Source: Actinoplanes siamensis
GTDB lineage: Bacteria > Actinomycetota > Actinomycetes > Mycobacteriales > Micromonosporaceae
DNA length: 64,000 bases
Assembly: GCF_016862395.1 (NCBI RefSeq)
Contig: NZ_BOMW01000015.1
Span: 51,308 to 115,307, forward strand
Reading direction: 5' to 3'
Shown here in pieces: positions 17,404 through 26,938 of the stretch. The notes under the pieces are model-generated. The model saw only the letters and a program-made list of their open reading frames with translations, searched no databases and was not told the origin of the DNA. Position 1 is the first letter of the stretch. Every line of letters starts with the position of its first letter. The position numbers and the translations under genes are program-made.

Positions 17404-19602
17404 ATGGTCGCCATGTCCGGCGTGGCGCAGACCTCCCGCCCGGCGCCGCACGTCCTGGAAGCGGTGCTGGAGCGACTGACCTATGTGAACGAGGAGACCG
17501 GCTACACGGTCGCCCGGGTGGCCACCTCACGAAGTGGCGACGACCTGCTCACCGTGGTCGGCGCGCTGCTCGGCGCGCAGCCGGGGGAGAGCCTGCGGCT
17601 GTCCGGCTGGTGGACCTCGCACCCGCAGTACGGGCGCCAGTTCGAGGTGGTCTCGTACACCACGGTGCTGCCGGCGACCGTGCAGGGCATCCGCCGCTAC
17701 CTGGGATCCGGCCTGGTCAAGGGCATCGGGCCGGTCTTCGCCGAGCGGATCGTGGACCACTTCGGGCTGGACACCCTGCAGATCATCGAGGAGTCGCCGG
17801 AGCGGCTGATCGAGGTGACCGGGCTGGGCCCGAAGCGGACCGCGAAGATCACCGCGGCGTGGGCCGAGCAGAAGGCGATCAAGGAGGTGATGCTGTTCCT
17901 GCAGGGGGTCGGAGTCTCCACGTCGATCGCGGTGCGGATCTACAAGAAGTACGGCGACGCGTCCATCTCGGTGGTGAAGAACAGCCCGTACCAGCTGGCC
18001 TCCGACGTCTGGGGGATCGGGTTCAAGACCGCGGACACCATCGCGCAGGCCGTCGGGATCCCGCACGACAGCCCCGAACGGGTGAAAGCGGGGCTGCAGT
18101 ACACGCTTTCGCAGGCGACCGAGAACGGACACTGCTTCCTGCCGGCGCCGGAGCTGACCGCCGAAGCCTCCAAGATCCTGGAGGTGCCCGCCGGGCTCGT
18201 TCCGTCCTGCCTGGACGAGCTGGTCACCGAGGAGGGCGTGGTCCGGGAGGAGGACAACGTCTACCTGGTCCCGTTCCATCGCGCCGAGGTGTCCCTCGCC
18301 TCGTCGCTCGTCCGCCTGTTGCGTGAGAAGACCGACCGGATGCCGCACTTCGCCGGCGTCGACTGGGCCAAGGCGCTCGGCTGGCTGCACAAACGTACCG
18401 GCTCCACGCTCGCCCCGGAGCAGGAGGCGGCCGTCCGGCTCGCGCTCACCGAGAAGGTCGCGGTGCTGACCGGTGGCCCCGGCTGCGGGAAGAGCTTCAC
18501 GGTCCGCTCGATCGTGGAGCTGGCCGCCGCCAAACAAGCCAAGATCCAGCTGGTCGCCCCGACCGGGCGGGCCGCCAAACGCCTCGCCGAGCTCACCGGC
18601 CACCCCGCCGCCACGGTCCACCGCCTGCTCAAACTCCAGCCCGGCGGCGACGCCAGCTACGACCGGGACAACCCGCTGGACGCGGACCTGGTGGTCGTCG
18701 ACGAGTCCTCCATGCTCGACCTGATCCTGGCGAACAAGCTGGTCAAGGCGATCCCGCCGGGCGCGCACCTGCTGCTGGTCGGCGATGTCGACCAGCTCCC
18801 CTCGGTGGGCGCCGGCGAGGTGCTGCGCGACCTGCTGGCCGCCGACGTCATCCCGCGCGTACGCCTCACCCAGATCTTCCGGCAGGCGGCGGAGAGCGGC
18901 GTGGTCACCAACGCGCACCGGGTCAACCAGGGCCGCCCGCCGCTGCTGGACGGCATGCGCGACTTCTTCCTGTTCCCGTGCGACGACACGGAGGCGACCG
19001 CGGGGCTCACCGTCGACGTCGCGTGCACCCGGATCCCCCGGAAATTCGGCCTCGACCCGCGCCGCGACGTGCAGATCCTCACGCCGATGCACCGCGGCCC
19101 GGCCGGCGCCGGCGCGCTCAACACGCTGCTGCAGCAGCAGCTCACGCCGGGCCGGGAGGGGCTGCCGGAGCGCCGGGTCGGAGGGCGGGTGTTCCGGGTG
19201 GGCGACAAGGTCACCCAGATCAGGAACAACTACGACAAGGGGGCGGCGGGCGTCTTCAACGGCACGGTCGGCGTCGTGACCGGGCTGTCGCCCGAGGAGC
19301 AGACCCTGACGGTACGCACGGACGAGGACGAACTGATCGAGTACGACTTCGACGAGTTGGACGAGCTGGCACACGCCTACGCGATCACCATCCACCGCTC
19401 CCAGGGCTCGGAGTACCCGGCCGTGGTGATCCCGCTGACCACCAGCGCGTGGATGATGCTGCAGCGGAACCTGCTCTACACCGCGATCACCCGTGCGAAG
19501 AGGCTGGTCGTGCTGGTCGGCTCGCGCCGGGCGCTGGCCGCAGCGGTCCGCACGGTCAGCGCCGGCCGTCGCCACACCGCCCTCGCCGACCGGCTCCGTT
19601 GA
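17404..19602 (+). CDS. recD2: RecD2-type SF1B DNA helicase
   Basis: This 732-residue protein matches the RecD2 family in length and layout: an N-terminal OB-like region, helix-hairpin-helix repeats (residues about 95-200), then a 5'-3' helicase core. Walker A is GGPGCGKS at about residue 358, Walker B VVDESSMLD near 433, GDVDQLPSVG near 460, and motif VI IHRSQGSEYP with ITRAKR near the end. RecD2 acts without RecBC in replication-fork or mismatch processing. ATG 17404 is taken as the start; ATG 17413 is also possible, since neither has a strong ribosome-binding site. A hairpin terminator follows immediately. Confidence 0.94.
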   Translation: MVAMSGVAQTSRPAPHVLEAVLERLTYVNEETGYTVARVATSRSGDDLLTVVGALLGAQPGESLRLSGWWTSHPQYGRQFEVVSYTTVLPATVQGIRRYLGSGLVKGIGPVFAERIVDHFGLDTLQIIEESPERLIEVTGLGPKRTAKITAAWAEQKAIKEVMLFLQGVGVSTSIAVRIYKKYGDASISVVKNSPYQLASDVWGIGFKTADTIAQAVGIPHDSPERVKAGLQYTLSQATENGHCFLPAPELTAEASKILEVPAGLVPSCLDELVTEEGVVREEDNVYLVPFHRAEVSLASSLVRLLREKTDRMPHFAGVDWAKALGWLHKRTGSTLAPEQEAAVRLALTEKVAVLTGGPGCGKSFTVRSIVELAAAKQAKIQLVAPTGRAAKRLAELTGHPAATVHRLLKLQPGGDASYDRDNPLDADLVVVDESSMLDLILANKLVKAIPPGAHLLLVGDVDQLPSVGAGEVLRDLLAADVIPRVRLTQIFRQAAESGVVTNAHRVNQGRPPLLDGMRDFFLFPCDDTEATAGLTVDVACTRIPRKFGLDPRRDVQILTPMHRGPAGAGALNTLLQQQLTPGREGLPERRVGGRVFRVGDKVTQIRNNYDKGAAGVFNGTVGVVTGLSPEEQTLTVRTDEDELIEYDFDELDELAHAYAITIHRSQGSEYPAVVIPLTTSAWMMLQRNLLYTAITRAKRLVVLVGSRRALAAAVRTVSAGRRHTALADRLR

Positions 19603-19633
19603 GGCCTGCCTCGCGGATCAGGCGAGGCGGGCC
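19603..19633 (+). terminator. Terminator after recD2
   Basis: GGCCTGCCTCGC (19603-19614) pairs with GCGAGGCGGGCC (19622-19633) at eleven of twelve positions around a seven-base loop. It starts at the base after the stop codon. Confidence 0.72.
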
Positions 19634-19814
19634 CTAGCATTCCGCGGGCGACGGCGACGGCAGAATCGAATTATTCGGTACGGACGTCAGCGGCCACAGG
19701 ACTCCCGGTCAGACAATTACGGTGAACACGGTGAGCCCGGGTGGAAAGCGGTGCCGCCGCCGGAAAATAGTCTTTCCCCGTTCCGTCTCCATGCGACTCA
19801 ACGGGGGTTCCACA

Positions 19815-20450
19815 ATGTCTCGCCGAACGACCGCGGCCCTGGCCGCACTCGCCGCACTGGGCGTCCCCACGCCGGCCCGGGCCGCCCCGGCGCCCGCACC
19901 GGCCGAGATGATGACGATCGACGTGGTCAACGCGATCGGCTCCGGCTGCCCGGACAGGAGTTCCCGGATCGCGGTCTCGCCGGACAACACCGCGTTCACC
20001 GTCACCTACGCGAATTACACCGCGCGGGTCGGCCCGGAATCCGATCCACTCGATTTCCGGAAGAACTGCCAGATCGCGCTGGACGTCAAGGTGCCCTCCG
20101 GTTTCACGTTCGCTGTCGCCGGGGCCGACTATCGCGGATATGCGAGCCTGGCCCGTGGCGCGTGGGCCCAGGAATCCGCGAACTACTATTTCCAGGGCCA
20201 CGCCCAGACCACCCGGATCGAGCACGACTTCCGCGGACCCTACGACGACGTCTGGCAGCGCGGCGACCGGGTCGGGATCGGCTCGCTGAGCTACCTGCCC
20301 TGCGGCGAGCGCCGCTTCCTCAACATCAACACCGATCTGCGGGTGAACCGCGGCACGTCCGACGCGCGCAAGCTCACCAGCTTCATCTCGATGGACTCCA
20401 CCGACGCGGCCATCAACACGGTGTACCGGGTCGCCTGGAAGAGATGCTGA
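19815..20450 (+). CDS. Secreted DUF4360 domain protein
   Basis: This 211-residue exported protein has a typical signal peptide, with Arg pair, hydrophobic TTAALAALAALGV core and ARA-type cleavage site near residue 26. A DUF4360 domain follows, recognised by VVNAIGSGCP, VSPDNTAFTVTYANYTA and two cysteines in the C-terminal half. DUF4360 proteins are small secreted proteins of unknown function in actinomycetes and fungi. The ATG at 19815 is chosen because GGGGG precedes it and the signal peptide starts there. It converges on the YibE/F gene six bases away. Confidence 0.87.
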   Translation: MSRRTTAALAALAALGVPTPARAAPAPAPAEMMTIDVVNAIGSGCPDRSSRIAVSPDNTAFTVTYANYTARVGPESDPLDFRKNCQIALDVKVPSGFTFAVAGADYRGYASLARGAWAQESANYYFQGHAQTTRIEHDFRGPYDDVWQRGDRVGIGSLSYLPCGERRFLNINTDLRVNRGTSDARKLTSFISMDSTDAAINTVYRVAWKRC

Positions 20451-20456
20451 CCGCGT

Positions 20457-21779
20457 TCAGTTGTCGAACGCCGCCCACCGGCTCTCGGTGGGCGGCCGCG
20501 GCCCGGCCGCGTCCGGGGCCGTGGCGGGGAGCCCGGACGGGCCCGGGGCCGGCGAGCCCGGCGCGGCGGGGTCCGGGGCCGCCGTGGAAAGCCCGGCCGG
20601 GGCCGGCACGGCCGGTGGCTGCTGCCCGGCGCGGTGGGCGAAGAACGAGGCCAGCGCCGTGGTGATCGGGACCGCGGCGATCAGGCCGATCGTGCCGACC
20701 GCGCTGCGCACCAGCTCCTGGGCGATCAGCTGGCCGGTGAGCAGCTCGCCGACCGGGGTGCCGCCGGTGGCGAAGAGCAGCATCAGCGGTAGCGACGCGC
20801 CGGCGTACGCCAGGACGATCGTGTTGATCACCGAGGCGATGTGGGCGCGGCCGATCCTGGTGGCGGCGCCGTAGAGGCGGCGGAAGCCGTAGGCCGGGTT
20901 CGCCGCGGCCAGCTCGGTCACCGTGGCGGACTGGGTGACCGTCACGTCGTCCAGCACGCCGAGCGAGCCGATCACGATGCTGGCCAGCAGCAGGCCCTGC
21001 ATGTTGACCTCGCCCTGAGTGATCGACAGGAAGTTCGAGGTGTCGTCGGCCACGCCGGTCAGGTGCGCCGCGGCGACGCTGATCTCGGCCAGCACGGTGG
21101 TGATGATCAGGCTGGCCAGGGTGCCGGCCACCGCGATCGTGGTGGTGAGGTTCAGGCCGTGCGTCAGGTACAGCACGGTCAGCATGATCGCGGCCGCGCC
21201 GACCACCGCGACGAGCATCGGGGACCGGCCGTCCAGGATCGACGGGACGATGAAGAACAGCAGCACGCCGAACGTGACAGCGAGCCCGGCCAGCGCGGTC
21301 AGCCCCCGCCAGCGGCCGAACGCGATCACGGCGAGGGCGAACGCGACGCCGAGCAGCCACAGCTCGCGGGAGCGCTGGTGGTCGGAGATCGACCAGGAGA
21401 GCCCGCCGGTCAGGTTCTCCAGGCCCATCACGATCACCCGGTCGCCGGGCTTGATCTCCGGGGCGCCCGGGCCGTACGGCAGCTCGGTCTCGACCACCTC
21501 GCCGCCGGCCAGCTCGACGGTGGCGGTGCCGCAGCCGGTGGGCTGTTCCTCACCGGCCGGGACCGGCGCGCACTCGCCGTGGGTGACCGCCTGCACCACG
21601 GCCTTGGCCTGCTTCGGGCCGTCCGCGGGGTCGGCCTCGGGGGCGTCGCGCGGCCAGAGCAGGAGCATGCCGAGCGCGGTCAGCAGCACGGCCGGGATCA
21701 GCAGCAGCAGCGTGAGACGCCGGGCCTTCGGAAGCGGGGAGCCGCCGTGCGAGTGGCTGTGGTGATGCGGTGCGGGCAT
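20457..21779 (-). CDS. YibE/F family membrane protein
   Basis: This 440-residue protein has a His-rich cytoplasmic N-terminus (PAPHHHSHSHGG), one membrane helix, an extracytoplasmic domain of about 110 residues, and then seven or so helices. The family motif includes GSLGVLDDVTVTQSATVTEL. The C-terminal 60 residues are Pro/Ala-rich and probably disordered. YibE/F proteins are integral membrane proteins of unproven function; a transport or channel role is inferred in the literature. The histidine-rich start could bind metal ions, which is inference only. Start ATG 21779. Confidence 0.9.
   Translation of the reverse strand: MPAPHHHSHSHGGSPLPKARRLTLLLLIPAVLLTALGMLLLWPRDAPEADPADGPKQAKAVVQAVTHGECAPVPAGEEQPTGCGTATVELAGGEVVETELPYGPGAPEIKPGDRVIVMGLENLTGGLSWSISDHQRSRELWLLGVAFALAVIAFGRWRGLTALAGLAVTFGVLLFFIVPSILDGRSPMLVAVVGAAAIMLTVLYLTHGLNLTTTIAVAGTLASLIITTVLAEISVAAAHLTGVADDTSNFLSITQGEVNMQGLLLASIVIGSLGVLDDVTVTQSATVTELAAANPAYGFRRLYGAATRIGRAHIASVINTIVLAYAGASLPLMLLFATGGTPVGELLTGQLIAQELVRSAVGTIGLIAAVPITTALASFFAHRAGQQPPAVPAPAGLSTAAPDPAAPGSPAPGPSGLPATAPDAAGPRPPTESRWAAFDN
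20471..20495. terminator. Convergent hairpin inside the yibE/F 3' end
   Basis: CCGCCCACCG (20471-20480) and CGGTGGGCGG (20486-20495) form a perfect 10-bp stem with a five-base loop. It lies inside the last codons of the YibE/F gene and just past the DUF4360 stop, so it can terminate the plus-strand transcript. Confidence 0.6.
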
Positions 21780-21794
21780 TGCCGAACGGTACCC

Positions 21795-21955
21795 GCTGGG
21801 CACCAGAGGCCTCTCCGGGTGCGTGAGGGATCTCCAGCCGGGTGCCGGCGGCTGGCGGCCGGGGGTCTCGGCGTGGGTGAGGCACCCCTGGCTGCCGGCC
21901 GAGTGCCGGGGGCTGGGCGTCAGGGGTCTGTCGGGGTGTGCGAGGCGTCCCGGGA
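21795..21955. repeat. Degenerate GC-rich repeats between YibE/F and ADC-like genes
   Basis: Three imperfect copies of a roughly 50-bp element recur here, each with a core like CTCnGGGTGnGTGAGG followed by a CCGGnTGCCGG-type segment. They occupy the upstream side of the YibE/F gene and run into the 3' end of the next gene. They are too diverged to give exact borders. Confidence 0.35.
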
Positions 21956-22600
21956 AGCCGGCCGGCGATCGGCGGCGGTACGGCCGAAGACCAGCCAGAA
22001 GTCGGTGACGGCCAGGTTCAGGACGGGGCGGCGGCCGGCCAGATGGGCGAGCGGCCCGGCCGGATCCGGACGCCACACGGCATGTGTCGTACGCAGACCG
22101 CCGCGACCTCGCACCGGGGTCCGCTTGACCTGCCCACCCAGCTCCTGCGCGACCTGCAAGCCCAGCGGGAAGCGGCCCGGCAGCCGCCGCCTCAGCCGGA
22201 TCAGCGTGGACCCGATCGGCGCTCCGTCCGGGGTCGCCGCCGTCGCGTCCACCAGGTCGTCGTCCCCGTCGAGGGTGAACTCGGCCAGCTCCTTGGGAAT
22301 GCCCCAGAGCCGCCGCCCGCCCTCCCGGGAGGCCACGCTGTCCACCCAGATGCCGGTGATGCTGACCCGCGGCCGCGCGCGTTCGCGCACCAGCACCGCG
22401 GTGAGCAGTTCCCGGTAGTGCAGGACGCCGCCCGGCTGGTAGTCGACCCAGGCCGCGCCGACCGCGGCCCGGCCCCCGAACGACAACGGCCGTGCCGCCG
22501 CGCCCAGGACCTCGGGCAGTGGCGGCACGGCGCGCATCGGGACCAGGAAGACCGAGAGGTACATCTGTCCGCGCAGGTGCCAGGGCTCAGGCGGGTACAT
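21920..22600 (-). CDS. Acetoacetate decarboxylase family protein
   Basis: This 226-residue protein resembles the acetoacetate-decarboxylase fold family: an N-terminal PPEPWHLRGQMYLSVFLVP strand pair and the WGIPKELAEF motif near residue 125, whose Lys matches the Schiff-base region. Family members include decarboxylases and related enzymes acting on beta-keto acids or secondary metabolites. The catalytic environment cannot be checked here, so the reaction is unassigned. The start is ATG 22600. It lies 23 bases from the chemoreceptor stop on the same strand and could be cotranscribed with it. Confidence 0.75.
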   Translation of the reverse strand: MYPPEPWHLRGQMYLSVFLVPMRAVPPLPEVLGAAARPLSFGGRAAVGAAWVDYQPGGVLHYRELLTAVLVRERARPRVSITGIWVDSVASREGGRRLWGIPKELAEFTLDGDDDLVDATAATPDGAPIGSTLIRLRRRLPGRFPLGLQVAQELGGQVKRTPVRGRGGLRTTHAVWRPDPAGPLAHLAGRRPVLNLAVTDFWLVFGRTAADRRPASRDASHTPTDP

Positions 22601-22623
22601 CCCCCAAGGTTGGCATCGATGGC

Positions 22624-24192
22624 TCAGTAACGGAAGCGCGACACCACGCTCTGCAACTGGGCCGAGGTCGCGGTGAGCTCTTCGGCCGCCCGCCGGGTGT
22701 CGCCCACCGTGTCGGTGGTGCGCCGGGTCGCCTCGGACACCCCGGTGATGGTCGCGGCGATGTCGCCGGCGCCGCCGGCCGCCTCGGTGAGCGTCCGGTT
22801 CATCTCCTGGGTGGTGGCGGTCTGCTCCTCGACGGCCGAGGCGATGGTCAGCTGCAGGCCGTTGATCCGCTCGATGATCTCGCTGATCTCCTCGATCGCG
22901 CTGACCGCGCCGCTGGTGTCGGCCTGGATCGACTGCACCCGCTGGGAGATGTCCTCGGTCGCCTTGGCGGTCTCCTGCGCCAGGTCCTTGACCTCGCCGG
23001 CGACGACCGCGAAGCCCTTGCCGAGCTCACCGGCGCGGGCCGCCTCGATGGTGGCGTTGAGAGCGAGCAGGTTGGTCTGCTCGGCGATGCTGGTGATCAC
23101 CTTGACCACGGTGGCGATCTCCGCGGACGACTCGCCGAGCCGGGCCACGATCTGGTTGGTGGCCGCGGCCGCCTGCACCGCCTGCTCCACCACCTGGGTG
23201 GCCTCCGAGGTGGAGACGCTGATGTCGCGGATCGCCGAACCCATCTCCTGGGCGCCGGCCGACACGAACTGCAGGTTGTGCGAGACCGAGTCGGCGGCCG
23301 CGGAGACCGTGCCGGCCTGCGCGGAGGCCTCGGTGGCGGCCGCGTCGACGGCGGTGGAGACCGAGGTCAGCTGACCGGCCGCGTGCTGCAGGGTGGTGGC
23401 GCTGCCGGCCAGCTGGACCACGTCCTCACGGAGCCGGGCGATACCGGAGTCCAGCGCGGCGGCCATCCGGCCGACCTCGTCCCGGGTGGTGACGCCGGAG
23501 GTGCGGGTCAGGTCGCCCTCGGCGAGGCCCTCGGCCAGCCGGGAGACGCCCCGGACGGCGTTGCGCACGCTGTTCGCCACCCGCAACCCGATCAGCAGGC
23601 TGAGCAGCACCCCGGCGGCGAGCACCGCGGCGATCGTCCAGGTCGCCCGGGTGGCGGTGGCGCTCGCGGCGGAGATCTGCTCCTCGGCCAGCTTCTCGGC
23701 CTGGGCCTGCAGCGCGGCCGCGTCGTCGATGAGCGCGCCGTGCAGCTCGTTGTAGTCGATCAAGGCCTGGTCCAGCTCGGCCTCGCTGGCCTTGCTCAGG
23801 TCCTCGCCGGAGAAGCGGAGGTAGGCGGTCCAGTCCTTCTGCGCCTTGGCCACCGTGTCGTCGCCGGGCAGCGTCCGGGCCAGGTCCTGGAGGGCGTCGT
23901 CGACGGCCTTCTTGCTGACCGTCATGCCGGCCGCGATCTCCTTGGCCAGGGTGGGGTAGAGCTGCAGCGCTGCGCCGCTGCCGGCGTACGATTCGATGTT
24001 CTTGCCGAGCGACGCGACCGAGGTCTCGATCGCGATCGAGTGCCGCTGGGCGTCGGCCGCTTTCTGGTTCAGGTCGTGCACCTGGTAGATCGCCAAGCCG
24101 CCCACCACCAGGCCGCCGATCGTCGCGGCCAGCGCCGCCGCACTGATCTTCGTCCGCAGAGAGCGGTCGTCGAACGCCCCACTCAAGCCCAT
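22624..24192 (-). CDS. Methyl-accepting chemotaxis protein (chemoreceptor)
   Basis: This 522-residue membrane receptor has a first membrane helix (about residues 13-33), a helical extracytoplasmic sensor of about 150 residues, a second helix (about 193-213), a HAMP domain (about 214-267) and a long cytoplasmic signalling coil. The tip sequence [20 protein letters not shown] is nearly universal and binds CheA/CheW. The start at 24192 has an AGAGG site upstream. No che genes are in the window, so it must signal to a system encoded elsewhere. The ligand is unknown. Confidence 0.94.
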   Translation of the reverse strand: MGLSGAFDDRSLRTKISAAALAATIGGLVVGGLAIYQVHDLNQKAADAQRHSIAIETSVASLGKNIESYAGSGAALQLYPTLAKEIAAGMTVSKKAVDDALQDLARTLPGDDTVAKAQKDWTAYLRFSGEDLSKASEAELDQALIDYNELHGALIDDAAALQAQAEKLAEEQISAASATATRATWTIAAVLAAGVLLSLLIGLRVANSVRNAVRGVSRLAEGLAEGDLTRTSGVTTRDEVGRMAAALDSGIARLREDVVQLAGSATTLQHAAGQLTSVSTAVDAAATEASAQAGTVSAAADSVSHNLQFVSAGAQEMGSAIRDISVSTSEATQVVEQAVQAAAATNQIVARLGESSAEIATVVKVITSIAEQTNLLALNATIEAARAGELGKGFAVVAGEVKDLAQETAKATEDISQRVQSIQADTSGAVSAIEEISEIIERINGLQLTIASAVEEQTATTQEMNRTLTEAAGGAGDIAATITGVSEATRRTTDTVGDTRRAAEELTATSAQLQSVVSRFRY

Positions 24193-24226
24193 CGCCGAAC
24201 CTCTCGTCGCCCTGTCTGACGCCGGG

Positions 24227-24871
24227 TCAATCGGCATGCCGGGGGTGGGCTTGAGAAACCTCCGCCAGCGCTGCGAAGAACAAACCTGTCGAGGCGGCGC
24301 CCGGGTCCTGGTGGCCGATGCTGCGCTCACCGAGGTAGGAGGCCCGGCCCTTGCGCGCCCGCATCGGCACGGTGGCCTCGGCGCCGGCCCGCGCCGCCCC
24401 GGCCGCCGCCTGGGCCGCCGCCCCCAGGCCCGCGCCCCCGGCCACGGCTGTCTCGAAGGCGTCGAGGGCCGGGGCGTACGCGTCGACCATGGTCTTGTCC
24501 CCCGGCGCCGCGCCGCCCAGCCGGCGCACCGCCGCCAGGCCCGCGTGCAGTGCCGCGGCCAGCTCGGCCGGCTCGACCGTGGGCGTCGCCGGCAGCGCCT
24601 TGCCGGCGGCGCGCAGCGCGGTGCCGTAGAGCGGGCCGGACGCGCCGCCCACCCGGGACATCAGCGTGGTGCCGGCCTTGACCAGCACCTCGGACACGGT
24701 CTGTGGTGGTGACTCGGTCAGGGCGGCGACCACGGCGGTGAACCCGCGGTGCAGGTTCGCACCGTGGTCGCCGTCGCCGATCGCGGTGTCGAGCTCGGTG
24801 AGCCGGCCGGCCCCGGCGGCCACCGCCGCGGCGGCGGCGCGCATCCAGTCACCGGCGAGCGCGGCGTCCAC
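24227..24871 (-). CDS. dhaL: Dihydroxyacetone kinase subunit DhaL
   Basis: This 214-residue subunit carries the ADP that receives phosphate from DhaM and passes it to dihydroxyacetone on DhaK. The ADP/Mg site motif [17 protein letters not shown] is at residues 28-44, with [12 protein letters not shown] and [11 protein letters not shown] later, all family-defining. GTG start, three bases after the DhaK stop, so the two are translationally linked. With DhaM divergent, this is the PTS-dependent type of kinase rather than the ATP-dependent one. Confidence 0.95.
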   Translation of the reverse strand: MDAALAGDWMRAAAAAVAAGAGRLTELDTAIGDGDHGANLHRGFTAVVAALTESPPQTVSEVLVKAGTTLMSRVGGASGPLYGTALRAAGKALPATPTVEPAELAAALHAGLAAVRRLGGAAPGDKTMVDAYAPALDAFETAVAGGAGLGAAAQAAAGAARAGAEATVPMRARKGRASYLGERSIGHQDPGAASTGLFFAALAEVSQAHPRHAD

Positions 24872-24874
24872 GGG

Positions 24875-25867
24875 TCAGGCCCCCCAGCGCAGTCCGGGGG
24901 TACGCACCGGCGCGTCCCACAGGCGGATCATCTCGTCGCCGGCCTGGCACAGCGTCAGCGACATGCCGGCCATGTCCAGGCTGGTCACGTAGTTGCCGAC
25001 GAGCTGGCGGGCGATCCGGACACCGCGCTGCGCCAAGTACGCCGCGACCTCGCCGAAGACCAGGTACAGCTCGATCAGCGGAGTCCCGCCCAGCCCGTTG
25101 ACCAGCACGATCACCGGGCCGGGGAACGGCTTGGCGGCCAGGATCGCGTCCAGGCCGGAGCGGACCAGGTCCTTCGCCGGGCGCATCGGCTCGCGGCGGC
25201 GGCCCGGCTCGCCGTGGATCCCGACGCCGGCCTCGATCTCGTCCTCCGGCAGCTCGAACCCGGGCCGGCCGGCCGCCGGGGTGGTGCCGGCGCGCAACGC
25301 GTACGCGAAGGATCCGGAACTGGTGTTGACCTCCTGTCCGATCGCGGCGACCTCGGCCAGCCCGCCGCCCTCCTCGGCGCGTGCTCCGGCGATCTTCTCG
25401 ACCAGCAGGGTGGCGCCGGTGCCGCGGCGCCCGGCCGTCCACGTCGAGTCCTCCACCGCGACGTCGTCGTCGACGAGCACGGTCCGCACGCTGATCCCCT
25501 CGTCGGCGGCCAGCTCCGCGGCGAGCTGGAAGTTCATCACGTCGCCCGTGTAGTTCTTGACGACGTGCACCACGCCGGCGCCGCCGTCGGCGGCTCTGGT
25601 GGCGGCCAGGATCTGGTCCGGCACCGGAGAGGTGAAGATCTCGCCGGGGCAGGCGGCGTCGAGCATGCCGGGGCCGACGAAACCGCCGTGCAGCGGCTCG
25701 TGCCCGGACCCGCCGCCGGAGACCAGGCCCACCTTGCCGGGGCGGGGTCCGGCGGCGCGGGTGATGAACCGCTCCGCGACGTCCACCCGCAGCTCCGGGT
25801 GCGCGGCGGCGACCCCGGCGAGGGCCTGGGCCACCACGTCGGCGGGATCGTTCATGAACTTCTTCAC
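24875..25867 (-). CDS. dhaK: Dihydroxyacetone kinase subunit DhaK
   Basis: This 330-residue substrate-binding subunit has LVSGGGSGHEPLHGGFVG near residue 48, VKNYTGDVMNF near 105, and the covalent dihydroxyacetone histidine in VGIHGEPG near 215. The start is GTG 25867 with AAGGAG upstream. It forms an operon with dhaL and faces the dhaM-HPr pair across 70 bp. The product, dihydroxyacetone phosphate, enters glycolysis directly. No glycerol dehydrogenase or uptake gene is adjacent, so the source of dihydroxyacetone is not shown. Confidence 0.95.
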   Translation of the reverse strand: MKKFMNDPADVVAQALAGVAAAHPELRVDVAERFITRAAGPRPGKVGLVSGGGSGHEPLHGGFVGPGMLDAACPGEIFTSPVPDQILAATRAADGGAGVVHVVKNYTGDVMNFQLAAELAADEGISVRTVLVDDDVAVEDSTWTAGRRGTGATLLVEKIAGARAEEGGGLAEVAAIGQEVNTSSGSFAYALRAGTTPAAGRPGFELPEDEIEAGVGIHGEPGRRREPMRPAKDLVRSGLDAILAAKPFPGPVIVLVNGLGGTPLIELYLVFGEVAAYLAQRGVRIARQLVGNYVTSLDMAGMSLTLCQAGDEMIRLWDAPVRTPGLRWGA

Positions 25868-25937
25868 GGCCGGCTCCTTCCGTGCGGTGCTCGAGGTGTC
25901 ACCCAGTGCATCCTCGCGCGGTCTACAGTCGAGATCC

Positions 25938-26321
25938 ATGGGGCTCGTGGGAATAGTGCTGGTTTCGCATTCCGAGCGGTTGGCGTCCGGCCTGCGGGAC
26001 CTGTTGCGGCAGGTGGCGACCGACGACGTGCCGATCGCTGCGGCCGGCGGCACCGACGGGGGTGAGCTGGGCACCAGTTTCGCCAGGATCGCGGCCGCGA
26101 TCCGGAGCGCCGACGCCGGCGCCGGGGTGGTGGTCCTGGCCGATCTGGGCAGCGCGGTGCTGACCGCCCGCGCGGTCCTGGCGGAGGCGCCGGGCCCGCT
26201 GCTGGTGGACGCGCCGTTCGTGGAGGGCGCGGTCGCGGCCGCGGTGGCCGCGTCGACCGGCGCCGATCTGGCAGCGGTGGCCGGGGCCGCCGGGGAGGCC
26301 CGTGATGTCGCCAAGTTCTGA
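25938..26321 (+). CDS. dhaM: PTS-dependent dihydroxyacetone kinase phosphotransferase subunit DhaM
   Basis: This 127-residue EIIA-mannose-type domain is the phosphate donor for DhaL. The phosphorylatable His is in GIVLVSHSERLA at residue 10; VVVLADLGSAVLTAR near 70 is a further family motif. It is the short form, lacking the fused HPr and enzyme-I parts of E. coli DhaM. The HPr domain is instead a separate overlapping gene. The start is ATG 25938. A divergent promoter shared with dhaK lies in the 70-bp spacer. Confidence 0.94.
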   Translation: MGLVGIVLVSHSERLASGLRDLLRQVATDDVPIAAAGGTDGGELGTSFARIAAAIRSADAGAGVVVLADLGSAVLTARAVLAEAPGPLLVDAPFVEGAVAAAVAASTGADLAAVAGAAGEARDVAKF

Positions 26322-26565
26322 GGTCGAGGTGGTGCTGCCGGCGGCGTTGCACGCGCGCCCGGCCGGCGCGGTGGTCCGGGCCGCCGCCGGTTTCCGGGCG
26401 ACGGTGGAGGTACGCCACGGGCAGCGCGCCGCCACGGCCGCGAGCGCCCTGAGACTGATGTCGCTGGGCGCGGGCGCCGGCGCCACTGTTGTCGTGCGGG
26501 CCACCGGCGACGACGCGACGGCCGCCGCGGAAGCCGTCGCCCGCGCCCTCGGCGAGGCCACGTAG
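26305..26565 (+). CDS. HPr-family phosphocarrier protein
   Basis: This 86-residue HPr accepts phosphate from enzyme I on the His of ALHARPAGAVV (about residue 15) and hands it to DhaM. The ATG at 26305 is preferred over GTG 26302 because GGGGAGG at 26292-26298 is correctly spaced from it. It overlaps dhaM by 17 bases in another frame, implying tight coupling. It may be dedicated to dihydroxyacetone kinase rather than the general PTS HPr. No functional enzyme I gene is seen in the window. Confidence 0.92.
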   Translation: MSPSSEVEVVLPAALHARPAGAVVRAAAGFRATVEVRHGQRAATAASALRLMSLGAGAGATVVVRATGDDATAAAEAVARALGEAT

Positions 26566-26580
26566 GTTCGGACGGCACCC

Positions 26581-26602
26581 TATGTAGAGATTCTGCTAGG
26601 GT
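26581..26602. promoter_or_regulatory. Candidate PadR operator and -10 region
   Basis: The AT-richer stretch TATGTAGAGATTCTGCTAGG contains an imperfect dyad (TAGAGA with TCTGCTA). TAGGGT at 26597-26602 could be a -10 box seven bases before the PadR ATG, implying a leaderless transcript. Autorepression is usual for PadR genes. Confidence 0.4.
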
Positions 26603-26608
26603 GGCCGC

Positions 26609-26938
26609 ATGATCAAGCCGATCCGGGCCACCACCGCGGTAGCCAAGGTGCTGGCCGCGTTCCTGGAAGACCCGGCCGCCGAGCGGTACGGGCTCGACCT
26701 CATGCGCGACAGCGGCTATCCGAGCGGCACCCTCTACCCGATCCTCACCCGCCTGGAGAAGGCCCGCTGGATCGAGGCGCAGTGGGAGGACCTCGACCCC
26801 GCGGTGGCCGGCCGCCCGCCCCGCAAGTACTACCGGCTCACCGCGGACGGCGCGACCGCCGCGCGCGCCGAGCTGGCCGAGCTGAACCGGCAGCTCACCC
26901 GCGGCCTGGGCGGGCTTCGAGAGACGAGGACGACATGA
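26609..26938 (+). CDS. PadR-family transcriptional regulator
   Basis: This 109-residue winged-helix repressor has YGLDLMRDSGYPSGTLYPIL as recognition helix (about residues 26-46) and the wing ending in RPPRKYYRLTADG, both diagnostic for PadR. It has the short C-terminal helix of the subfamily that dimerises through one helix. Its stop overlaps the start of the membrane protein gene (ATGA), a pairing often seen in actinomycetes. It probably controls its own operon; the inducer is unknown. Confidence 0.92.
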   Translation: MIKPIRATTAVAKVLAAFLEDPAAERYGLDLMRDSGYPSGTLYPILTRLEKARWIEAQWEDLDPAVAGRPPRKYYRLTADGATAARAELAELNRQLTRGLGGLRETRTT

